A stretch of DNA of 64,000 bases from Peribacillus butanolivorans (GTDB lineage Bacteria; Bacillota; Bacilli; Bacillales; DSM-1321), in the NCBI RefSeq assembly GCF_001273755.1, contig NZ_LGYA01000001.1, positions 4,275,299 through 4,339,298 of the forward strand. The letters are read 5' to 3'. Under the pieces are notes generated by a model. It was given only the letters and a program-made list of their open reading frames with translations, did not search any database and was not told the origin of the DNA. The position numbers were made by a program, and so were the translations under genes. This document shows, piece after piece, positions 26,080-33,355 of the stretch. Position 1 is the first letter of the stretch. Each line of letters begins with the position of its first letter.

Positions 26080-28142
26080 TCCGCTTCCTCCTTTGAATAT
26101 TTATGAACATACTCCATAAGCACAGATTTATCTGCAGTCTGTAAAATCTCCTCAATATTAGCTGGTTCATTCAATAATTGAGTGAGCTGAATTAATGCCC
26201 GTAAATGCGAATCGTTATCTACAGCTGCCAAAACAATAATCAGCCGGACCGGTTTATTTGGTGCGAAGTCCACAGGTTCGTCCAATTTCAACAGACTCAT
26301 GGATAAAGAGCGAACTCCCTGCTCCGGACGCGCATGAGGTATGGCCACTCCAGGCGTGATGACCACATATGGTCCATTCGTTTCTATAGCCTTAATCATG
26401 GCTTCCACATATCGCTCTTCCACAGTTCCTAAATCTACGAGTGGCTTGGCTGCGACTTGAATGGCTTCTTTCCAATCTGAAACATGCGACTGTAATTGAA
26501 TCGTTTGTAAGTTGAGTAATTCTTCTAACACAGGCTTCTCTGCCTCCTTTAAAGAAAATTGGGTTACTTTTGGTGTGTGATTATACACATTTGATTGAAG
26601 TGCCTTTTCAAGCTGATCCGGTTCATGAATGGTTGCATACTTGGAAATGACTTTTAATAATGCTGCAACATCTACATTGTCCGTCGTATACCCATACAAT
26701 TCCTGCATGACTTGCTGACGCAGCTTATGTTTGTCCTGCATTTCTAATATAGGCGGTACAACAAATAAAGTTGCTTTTGTTCTCATATGCACCGTTGAAA
26801 AAACAAGATCGTACGACAGTCGATAATCAGCGGCATCTCGAACAGACAGAACATCCAAAAATAAAATATCCGGAAACAATTCTCTCAATGTATAAATGAG
26901 AATATTGCTGATTCCTATACCATTCGGGCATACAACAATCGCCCTTTTTCGATCATCCAATGTTGTCCCTTGCTTGCGCAGCCATCCGCCAAAATAAATA
27001 GTAAAGTATGCTATTTCTTCTTCAGATACTGAACGGCCAATCTCTTTTTCTAATAACCATAGAGATTTTTTGGTCAGATGATGCAGTTCAGGATAGACCT
27101 TCTGCACCCGTTCTGTCATCAGATTCATTTGTGGGAGCCCATATTTTAGACGATGATAAGCCGGTTTAAAATGAACGTACAATTGTTGGCATAGCTGTTC
27201 TTTATCATGTAAATGAACAAAAGCCAATCTCTCAAACTCTTCCACAATCTCCTGCAAAAGATGTTGAATGACTTCATCATCCTTAAGAGGGGAAATATCC
27301 TTCGTTCTATTCATACTTAGTAAATGTAAGGTTGCGTATAAATTTTCCGTTTCGCTCCATACTGATTGAAAAGCATCGGTTTTGGTCATTTCCTCAACCA
27401 TTTTATATTCTTCAGTTGTAACAAAAGGCGCCCAGCTCTGATCAGATTGTAATTCTTCTCCTTTTCCAATGAGCTGATCTGTACATAAAAACAAATATGT
27501 CAGTTCATGAAGCCGCTCATCCGTAAAGGTAATGCCCAATTTACGCTCGATTCTTTCAAGCTGTAACCGGATTGAGCTTATTTGTTTTTCTTGATTTCCC
27601 CATATGCACTCCAAGATCAATTCACTATTTGGGCTGTTCAGTACATCATGTACGAGATGTTCGATGATATATCTCTTTAATCGACTTTCACCCTTCATCA
27701 CGTAACCATCTTGTTTGGAATACTCGATCTTAAGCGCTATGTTCCTGTTTTTCTCCTTAAGCCGCTTTAAATCTTTCAACACAGTATTTCGAGAAAGCCC
27801 TGTGATCGATTGGAAATGATAGACGGATAATTCTTCCTGGCTTAGTAAAATCATGAGGTAAAAAACTTTTTCTCTATCTGTCTCTGAAAATATATAATTG
27901 CGTTTTGTCAGTTTTACGTTCAATTCTTCATCTCTGATGTTTCCAGAAAAGGAATAGCCTGTTTCACGTTTATATTGAATGGGCTGATATCCTTGAAATT
28001 GGAGCCAGTCATTCGCTTTATTCAGGCCATATTGTATTTGCCTTCTTGTCAGACCGGTTTGTGCTTCAAGTTCTTTCATTTTTGAAATGGGCGAATGCTG
28101 TAATAGTTTTAGTAAATTGGCGCTTCTTTCATCTAAAAACAT
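26076..28142 (-). CDS. PRD-type transcriptional regulator with EIIB and EIIA domains
   Basis: 688 aa. In order: an N-terminal HTH (KMKELEAQTGLTRRQIQYGL, 21-40), a second HTH region (about 85-135), two PRD modules (about 190-390), an EIIB-like domain with Cys405 (AIVVCPNGIGISNIL) and a C-terminal type-2 EIIA domain with phospho-His603 (TPGVAIPHARPEQGVRSLSM). This is the MtlR/ManR-type activator plan controlled by PTS phosphorylation. The operon has no separate EIIA gene, so this EIIA domain may itself feed the EIIB proteins. It is first in the operon; the inverted repeat at 28211-28238 is the candidate operator. Confidence 0.8.
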   Translation of the reverse strand: MFLDERSANLLKLLQHSPISKMKELEAQTGLTRRQIQYGLNKANDWLQFQGYQPIQYKRETGYSFSGNIRDEELNVKLTKRNYIFSETDREKVFYLMILLSQEELSVYHFQSITGLSRNTVLKDLKRLKEKNRNIALKIEYSKQDGYVMKGESRLKRYIIEHLVHDVLNSPNSELILECIWGNQEKQISSIRLQLERIERKLGITFTDERLHELTYLFLCTDQLIGKGEELQSDQSWAPFVTTEEYKMVEEMTKTDAFQSVWSETENLYATLHLLSMNRTKDISPLKDDEVIQHLLQEIVEEFERLAFVHLHDKEQLCQQLYVHFKPAYHRLKYGLPQMNLMTERVQKVYPELHHLTKKSLWLLEKEIGRSVSEEEIAYFTIYFGGWLRKQGTTLDDRKRAIVVCPNGIGISNILIYTLRELFPDILFLDVLSVRDAADYRLSYDLVFSTVHMRTKATLFVVPPILEMQDKHKLRQQVMQELYGYTTDNVDVAALLKVISKYATIHEPDQLEKALQSNVYNHTPKVTQFSLKEAEKPVLEELLNLQTIQLQSHVSDWKEAIQVAAKPLVDLGTVEERYVEAMIKAIETNGPYVVITPGVAIPHARPEQGVRSLSMSLLKLDEPVDFAPNKPVRLIIVLAAVDNDSHLRALIQLTQLLNEPANIEEILQTADKSVLMEYVHKYSKEEAE

Positions 28143-28210
28143 TCTCTTATCCCTCTCCCTGCTTCTACGATATCTTACTTCTTATTGAAAATGAATCGTT
28201 TCTAAGTCCG

Positions 28211-28238
28211 ATTGTTGTCACATGGACTGCACAACAAT
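28211..28238. promoter_or_regulatory. Inverted repeat upstream of the PTS operon
   Basis: ATTGTTGT and ACAACAAT are separated by 12 nt, about 70 bp upstream of the regulator start. This suits a dimeric activator site, most simply for the regulator itself. Confidence 0.45.
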
Positions 28239-28555
28239 ATACTCTATAAACATTTGTGCACATTACGGCATTCACTTGTTTAAGATTTTTTCGTTCATGT
28301 ACGTATGTAGGTTTAATAAATAAGACGTATATTTTTTACTTCCCTTCACTAGACTACTATAGGATTATTCTATGGAATTCATTTAGCCTGTTACCATTAC
28401 TTTTTATAATGATGTTTTTCCAGAAGATATAAACGGGTTCTTTGTTTAACTGGACCTTATAAATAAAAGAATTACATGTAAGCTTGAAGATCATACATTT
28501 CTTAATATTAAATTTACCAAGCATACCACGATATGCGTAAATATTTGAATCCAAA

Positions 28556-28584
28556 TTGACAATATGTATACGATTGTATACGAT
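28556..28584 (+). promoter_or_regulatory. SigA promoter of the methyltransferase operon
   Basis: A perfect TTGACA, a 17-nt spacer and TACGAT. The first pair of GTATAC boxes lies inside the spacer and the -10, so a bound repressor would block RNA polymerase. Confidence 0.6.
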
Positions 28585-28617
28585 AATAAACATAACGATA
28601 TGTATACAATCGTATAC
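28566..28617. promoter_or_regulatory. Fourfold GTATAC operator
   Basis: GTATAC occurs at 28566, 28576, 28602 and 28612. The two pairs (GTATACGATTGTATAC and GTATACAATCGTATAC) are exact reverse complements of each other, each with 10-bp phasing. The arrangement suggests two cooperating dimers of a repressor. Confidence 0.6.
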
Positions 28618-28635
28618 ACAGAAAGAGGTTTTAAC

Positions 28636-28992
28636 ATGAGAAATGAAAAATTCAAGGATTCTAAGAAAGATGGACATCACAGAGAGCATTACAAAGGAAA
28701 AGACCATGGTTCACACCATCGTGGTCCAAAAACGTTTCGCCGTGGAAGGGCAATTGTTTTTTTAGAAATGATGAATCTTAAACGTTCGACCATCAAGGAG
28801 CAATTAGATAAACCAGAGTTTCAATCCATAAACCAAATCTTAGTCGGTGAATTGAAAGCCATTGATATGTTAATCAACGAATTTATTCAATTATTTGAAA
28901 TACAAGAAAGTGAGGCAGCCTATAAGAAAAGTGAAGAAAAGGAAACTTCCAATAATGATGAGAAAGGAATTGAAATGAATGAAACAAATTAA
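28636..28992 (+). CDS. His-rich small protein, possible autoregulator
   Basis: 118 aa, family not recognised. The N-terminal ~35 residues are rich in Lys and His (DGHHREHYKGKDHGSHHRG). A helical core follows (RGRAIVFLEMMNLKRSTIKE then QLDKPEFQSINQILVGELKA) that could form a winged helix. A charged tail ends in the next gene. The start is ATG at 28636 behind AGAGG; the longer frame to 28564 runs through the operator. It overlaps the methyltransferase gene by 14 nt. Because it is the first gene behind a fourfold operator, it may encode the repressor. That is inference. Confidence 0.55.
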   Translation: MRNEKFKDSKKDGHHREHYKGKDHGSHHRGPKTFRRGRAIVFLEMMNLKRSTIKEQLDKPEFQSINQILVGELKAIDMLINEFIQLFEIQESEAAYKKSEEKETSNNDEKGIEMNETN

Positions 28993-29629
28993 CAGTTATA
29001 TCGATTCATTGTTTTATACCCAAGATGCTCTTTTGGAAGAAGTCATTACGACCATACAAGAAAATGGAATGCCGTCCATATCGGTATCTCCCTCATCTGG
29101 AAAACTTCTTACCATGCTTATATCCATTTCAGGAGCTAAAAATGTTTTGGAAATAGGAGCTCTTGGGGGCTATAGCGGAATTTGCCTTGCCAGGGGATTC
29201 GGCAGCGAAGGAAAATTAACCTCCCTTGAATTAAAGGAGTCATACGCAAAGTTAGCTTATGCCAATCTATCCAAAGCTGGCTTTGGCGATCAAGTATCAT
29301 ATATGACCGGAGCAGCTTTGCAAAGCCTTGAAAAACTCGTTGGTGATAACCAGCGATTTGATTTTTTCTTTATAGATGCTGACAAGGACAATTATGAAAA
29401 TTACCTGCAATATTGCATTAGACTGGCGGAACCGGGTGCTTTAATCGTCATGGATAACGTACTTGTGGGAGGCAGTGTGGCGGATCAGGATGCTGAACCT
29501 AAACATTATACTGCATTTATGAAGACATTCAATGAAACTGTGGCCAATCATCCTCAATTAGAATCCCTGCTGATTCCAATCGGTGATGGGCTGACCATTT
29601 CAAAAGTAATCGATCAAACTCACGAGTAA
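28979..29629 (+). CDS. SAM-dependent O-methyltransferase (YrrM/CCoAOMT type)
   Basis: A 216-aa class I methyltransferase with SAM-binding motif I EIGALGGYSGICLARG (near 60), acidic residue TSLELK after strand 2, metal/substrate motif FFIDADKDNYENYL (near 135) and GALIVMDNVLVGGSV. This is the divalent-metal catechol/caffeoyl-CoA O-methyltransferase fold seen in Bacillus YrrM. The substrate is unknown. Its last codons (CAAACTCACGAGTAA) are the first unit of the tandem array that follows, so the repeat has supplied the C-terminus QTHE and the stop codon. Confidence 0.8.
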   Translation: MKQINSYIDSLFYTQDALLEEVITTIQENGMPSISVSPSSGKLLTMLISISGAKNVLEIGALGGYSGICLARGFGSEGKLTSLELKESYAKLAYANLSKAGFGDQVSYMTGAALQSLEKLVGDNQRFDFFFIDADKDNYENYLQYCIRLAEPGALIVMDNVLVGGSVADQDAEPKHYTAFMKTFNETVANHPQLESLLIPIGDGLTISKVIDQTHE

Positions 29630-30176
29630 AACAGCTATATTCACGAGTAAACAGCTCAAACTCACGAGTAAAATAGCTCAAACTCACGAGTAAACAGCTC
29701 AAACTCACGAGTAAAATAGCTCAAACTCACGAGTAAATTGCTCAAACTCACGAGTAAACAGCCAAACTCACGAGTAAATTGCTCAAACTCACGAGTAAAT
29801 TGCTCAAACTCACGAGTAAATTGCTCAAACTCTCGAGTAAAACAGCCAAATTCACGAGTAAACAGCTCAAACTCACGAGTAAAACAGCCAAACTCACGAG
29901 TAAATTGCTCAAACTCACGAGTTAACAGCCAAACTCACGAGTAAATTGCTCAAACTCACGAGTAAATTGCTCAAACTCACGAGTAAATTGCTCAAACTCA
30001 CGAGTAAACAGCTCCAAACTCACGAGTAAAACAGCCAAACTCACGAGTAAATTGCTCAAACTCTTGAATTTATCGCCCAAACTCAGAATTTATCGCTCTA
30101 ACTCGAGTTTATCGCACTAACTCTCGAGGATATCGATCAATCTCTCGAGGATATCGATCAATCTCTCGTGGTCATG
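29613..30176. repeat. Tandem array of about 27 units of 20-21 bp
   Basis: The core unit is CAAACTCACGAGTAAA with linkers CAG, ATTG, ATAG or ACAG and a C or CTC lead. I count about 21 good units followed by about 6 degenerating ones (TTTATCG, then CTCGAGGATATCG types) at the 3' end. Each core carries the partial palindrome ACTC-AC-GAGT. Units are contiguous with no unique spacers, so it is not a CRISPR. Open frames across it are by-products of the repeat. Confidence 0.85.
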
Positions 30177-30217
30177 AAAAAAAAATAAAATGAATTTCTA
30201 TAATCTTGAATGAAAAT

Positions 30218-30232
30218 GATAATTATTATCAA
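30218..30232. promoter_or_regulatory. Fur-type 7-1-7 box
   Basis: TGATAATTATTATCA is an exact 7-1-7 match to the Fur/PerR/Zur family consensus. No gene start lies nearby on either strand (it is downstream of both neighbours), so its role is unclear and it could be chance in AT-rich DNA. Confidence 0.3.
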
Positions 30233-30248
30233 TAATATAAATAAAGAA

Positions 30249-30272
30249 GGGTAACCAGTATGATGGTTACCC
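30249..30272 (-). terminator. Terminator of the DUF1540 gene
   Basis: GGGTAACC and GGTTACCC, followed on the minus strand by TTCTTTATT, 9 nt past the stop codon. Confidence 0.65.
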
Positions 30273-30280
30273 CCAATGAT

Positions 30281-30436
30281 TTAAATTTCTGGATCAAATG
30301 TTTTGCAATCAGTTTCTTCGCTATTAGATGCTTGTTTCCCTTTATTACTAACTACATAAATAGCATCTGCACTACATTTGTTTCCAGAATCCCAAAATTT
30401 ACAATTATTCACTTCACATAGAACATCTTTTGCCAT
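30281..30436 (-). CDS. DUF1540 small cysteine protein
   Basis: 51 aa: MAKDVLCEVNNCKFWDSGNK then CSADAIYVVSNKGKQASNSE and a tail ETDCKTFDPEI. Four Cys in the CEVNNC-x8-C ... TDCKTF pattern are typical of DUF1540, a family of small, probably metal-binding proteins common in spore formers. GAGGAGGTG lies 8 nt before the ATG. A terminator follows. Function unknown. Confidence 0.8.
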   Translation of the reverse strand: MAKDVLCEVNNCKFWDSGNKCSADAIYVVSNKGKQASNSEETDCKTFDPEI

Positions 30437-30450
30437 AGTATCACACCTCC

Positions 30451-30666
30451 TCATCTGCTATCATTAACAAAGTTGGAGTTATTGATACTTCCTTTTTCAG
30501 GCTCAAGTTCCTTCACTTTAAAATAAATGTCATGAATCGGGAAATAAAAGCTTTTTAACCAACAAAGGACTTTTTTCTCGTTAAACTGTTTAGATATTAA
30601 GACATTAGGTCGTTTTTTTTCTGAAGTTGATGGGATATAAATGAATCTGCCCGGATTCTTTAACAT
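30451..30666 (-). CDS. Possible 71-aa protein coupled to cstA
   Basis: The ATG overlaps the cstA stop (TAATG), and the frame reads MLKNPGRFIYIPSTSEKKRP ... WLKSFYFPIHDIYFKVKELE. It is basic with no membrane helix. It is not the YbdD/YjiX protein that follows cstA in enterics. Coupling by position is the main support; no separate ribosome binding site is seen. Confidence 0.35.
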   Translation of the reverse strand: MLKNPGRFIYIPSTSEKKRPNVLISKQFNEKKVLCWLKSFYFPIHDIYFKVKELEPEKGSINNSNFVNDSR

Positions 30667-32459
30667 TATGCTGACTTTTCCAAAAGTTCGGCTTGTGGGA
30701 TCTTCCAAAGCTCCCGCCATTTTTTCAAGGCTGAAATAAGAATGACTAATCCTAGGCATAACATGGTGATAGATAATACACCATTTAAGATACTAAATCC
30801 TGCTGATTCTGGATTTAAGTATACGTTTCTTACCATCCAGTACCCCGCTACATTAACCGTTACATATAAGTAGGCAAGAGGTACGAGGCATGTCCATATA
30901 TACCAACGTTTGTCTGCAATTTTTAAGACGACAGTCGCACCGATGATGAGTCCAATCGAGGCCATAAGCTGATTTGATACACCAAAGAGTGCCCAAATTG
31001 AACCAATGTCACCAGAGTAGAGAAGATAGCCCCAAATAAAGCAGGCTAACGCACTGGCGAAGATGTTACCCGGTAACCAGTCGACTTTCTTTAATGGTTT
31101 ATAAAACTCTCCGAAGAAGTCCTGGATTAAGTAACGGGCAACACGTGTCCCAGAGTCGATTGCGGTTAGTATGAAGACCGCCTCGAACATGATGACGAAT
31201 TGGAAGAAAAATGAAGCCAGCTTGTCAAAGAAGGGAATTGCGGTAAAAATATAGGTCATCCCAACAGCAAGTGTAACTGCCCCACCTGTTCTTCCCTCAA
31301 GATTAATGCCAATTTCCTCACTAAGTTCGTTAAGATGTACGGTTTCCATGCCTAATGTTTGAAATACCTCAGGTGAGGAGTTAATGGCAAAATAATCGCC
31401 TGGTTGTAACGAAACTGCAGCAATCAATGCCATAATGGCAACTACACATTCTACAAGCATCGCACCGAAACCAACGGATTTTATATCACTCCAGCGATTT
31501 AACATTTTTGGAGTTGTGCCTGATCCAACAAATGCATGGAATCCTGAAATGGCACCACAGGCAATGGTTATTGAAATAAATGGCCAAACCGGACCGGCGA
31601 CAATCGGACCTCCGCCATTAATGAATTCCGTAACCGCAGGAAATTGTATCTCTGGATTTACCACGAAAACGCCGATTATCAATGCGGCAAACACACCAAT
31701 TTTCATAAATGTACTCAAGTAATCACGCGGTGCGAGCAGCAGCCAAACCGGTAATGCGGCCGCGAAGAAAGCATAGATTGGTAGAATAATAGCAAGTGTG
31801 CTTGCTTCTAGTGTCAATAATTCCCCAAGTGCTGTACCTTGAATGTTAGGCCCAAGTAAAATCCCGGCCATAATGAGCCCGAACCCGACAATGGTGGCAC
31901 CTTTTAGATTGCCAGTTTTTTTATGGTAAAGCCCAACACACATTGCGATAGGAATTGTAATCCCAACAGCAAAGGTCCCCCATGGGTTATTTTCTAAAGC
32001 ATGCAGAACGACCATTGAAAGTCCTGCCATCGTAATAGTAATGATAAAAAGCATCGCTAGTCCTGTACAGAAGCCTGCTACAGGTCCAAGTTCTTCTTTC
32101 GCTACTTCCGATAGGGATTTACCGTCTTTACGCATGGACGCAAAAAGCACCACGGCATCATGGACGGCTCCCCCGATTACAGCTCCGATTAAAAGCCATA
32201 ATAAACTTGGCAAATAGCCGAATTGTGCAGCCAAGATGGGGCCTACAAGTGGACCAGCAGCTGCAATGGCTGCAAAATGATGGCCAAATGCCACCCATTT
32301 ATTTGTTGGTACATAATCTTTTCCATCTTCTAATTTATGAGCCGGAGTCGGCTTAGAATCATCGAGCTTTAATACTTTGAGTGCTATGAATGTCCCGTAT
32401 AAACGGTAGGCAATCATTAAAATACAAATGGAGCCTATGACGATTGGAACCGCATTCAT
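30666..32459 (-). CDS. cstA: CstA-family peptide/pyruvate transporter
   Basis: A 597-aa inner-membrane carrier with about 16-18 hydrophobic segments. Family hallmarks: DYVPTNKWVAFGHHFAAIAA (near 55), GPILAAQFGYLPSLLWLLIG and AISGFHAFVGSGTTPKMLNR. Relatives import peptides (CstA) or pyruvate (BtsT). It starts at ATG 32459 behind AGAGGGGG, not at the in-frame ATG at 32504. Upstream are a cre site and a LytTR-like direct repeat, then the genes of a LytS/LytT-type two-component system in the same orientation. This mirrors the BtsSR-BtsT pyruvate system in logic, so pyruvate uptake is a fair inference. Confidence 0.8.
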   Translation of the reverse strand: MNAVPIVIGSICILMIAYRLYGTFIALKVLKLDDSKPTPAHKLEDGKDYVPTNKWVAFGHHFAAIAAAGPLVGPILAAQFGYLPSLLWLLIGAVIGGAVHDAVVLFASMRKDGKSLSEVAKEELGPVAGFCTGLAMLFIITITMAGLSMVVLHALENNPWGTFAVGITIPIAMCVGLYHKKTGNLKGATIVGFGLIMAGILLGPNIQGTALGELLTLEASTLAIILPIYAFFAAALPVWLLLAPRDYLSTFMKIGVFAALIIGVFVVNPEIQFPAVTEFINGGGPIVAGPVWPFISITIACGAISGFHAFVGSGTTPKMLNRWSDIKSVGFGAMLVECVVAIMALIAAVSLQPGDYFAINSSPEVFQTLGMETVHLNELSEEIGINLEGRTGGAVTLAVGMTYIFTAIPFFDKLASFFFQFVIMFEAVFILTAIDSGTRVARYLIQDFFGEFYKPLKKVDWLPGNIFASALACFIWGYLLYSGDIGSIWALFGVSNQLMASIGLIIGATVVLKIADKRWYIWTCLVPLAYLYVTVNVAGYWMVRNVYLNPESAGFSILNGVLSITMLCLGLVILISALKKWRELWKIPQAELLEKSA

Positions 32460-32505
32460 TTTTGAACCCCCTCTATTTCTTACATCGTAAAATGATGATA
32501 TCACA

Positions 32506-32520
32506 ATGAAAGCGGATTCA
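32506..32520. promoter_or_regulatory. CcpA (cre) site of cstA
   Basis: ATGAAAGCGGATTCA matches every defined position of the cre consensus WTGNAANCGNWNNCW. It lies about 47-61 bp upstream of the cstA start codon, so it should mediate glucose repression. Confidence 0.65.
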
Positions 32521-32530
32521 AACGGTTTTC

Positions 32531-32585
32531 AAGTTATAATGCAAATAATGAGGGATGGGTTGCAAAATAAAGAAGTTAAAATGCA
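32531..32585. promoter_or_regulatory. Direct repeat, candidate LytTR-regulator site
   Basis: AAGTTATAATGCA (32531) and AAGTTAAAATGCA (32573) are 42 bp apart, on the same face of the helix. LytTR regulators bind direct repeats, and this is the only one between the regulator gene and cstA. Confidence 0.5.
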
Positions 32586-32599
32586 GAATTGTTAAAATA

Positions 32600-33355
32600 T
32601 TAAAAACCAATAAGCTGCTTTAGCTCTTTCACATATGTGCGACTTACTGGAATGTTTGATCCATTACTCATAATGAGGTTATAAGTCGAGTTGAACCAAG
32701 GTTGTATTTCTAATATATGGACAATATTTACAATGAAACTACGATGCACGCGTAAAAAAGAGCGATTGTCGAGCTTCCTTTCAAGCACAATGAGAGGGTC
32801 ACCTATTTTATATTCATTATCTTCGGTTTTAATGATTGTCTTTCCTTCTATGAATCCTAAAAATATAATGTTATCCCGATCAATCAAGACAATCCGATCA
32901 TCTATTACAACAGCCAATTTACTTGTTTGTTCAACCGCGGTTCGATTATCAGGAGATTTTATCCTAGATTCGTCTTCCCCGATCTTATGGAGTTTCATAA
33001 TTTTATCCAAAGTTTGACGAATTCTTTTTTCATTAAATGGCTTTAATAGATAATCAAAAGCATATAATTCAAAGGCTTGAAGGGCAAACTCGTCATAAGC
33101 CGTCGCAAAAATAATCGAAGGCGCAGGGTCAAGTTCTACTAATTGTTTAGCCAATAGTAAACCATTTCCCTCCGCAAGCTCAATATCCAAAAAGACAAGA
33201 TCAGGATTCAATCGAGGGATATCCCTCATGGCTTCTTCTATCCCATCAGCCTCGCCCACAACTTCAACCTGTCTGCTTCTCTTCAGAAGATATTTCAATT
33301 CATCTCTTGCCAGTGGTTCATCTTCTACGATAAATGCTTTCATCATCGTTGACAT
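32600..33355 (-). CDS. LytTR-family response regulator
   Basis: 251 aa. The receiver domain has phospho-acceptor Asp57 (PDLVFLDIELAEGNGLLL) and FATAYDEFALQAFELYAFDY with the K in LLKPF. The C-terminal LytTR DNA-binding domain is recognised by LERKLDNRSFLRVHRSFIVN and PVSRTYVKELKQLIGF. Its gene overlaps the kinase gene by 38 nt. AAAGGAG precedes the start; ATG 33355 and ATG 33346 or 33343 are all possible. The likely target is the adjacent cstA. Confidence 0.85.
   Translation of the reverse strand: MSTMMKAFIVEDEPLARDELKYLLKRSRQVEVVGEADGIEEAMRDIPRLNPDLVFLDIELAEGNGLLLAKQLVELDPAPSIIFATAYDEFALQAFELYAFDYLLKPFNEKRIRQTLDKIMKLHKIGEDESRIKSPDNRTAVEQTSKLAVVIDDRIVLIDRDNIIFLGFIEGKTIIKTEDNEYKIGDPLIVLERKLDNRSFLRVHRSFIVNIVHILEIQPWFNSTYNLIMSNGSNIPVSRTYVKELKQLIGF

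Noticed and set aside
28357..28707. 116-aa minus-strand ORF
   Set aside because: It runs through the operator and promoter of the plus-strand operon, has no ribosome binding site and has low-complexity content.
29738..29944. 68-aa ORF reading NSRVNCSNSRVN repeats
   Set aside because: It is only the translation of the tandem DNA repeat, with no ribosome binding site and no independent conservation signal.
29613..30176. CRISPR array
   Set aside because: Units are contiguous 20-21 bp repeats with 3-7 nt variable linkers and no unique spacers; no cas genes are present.
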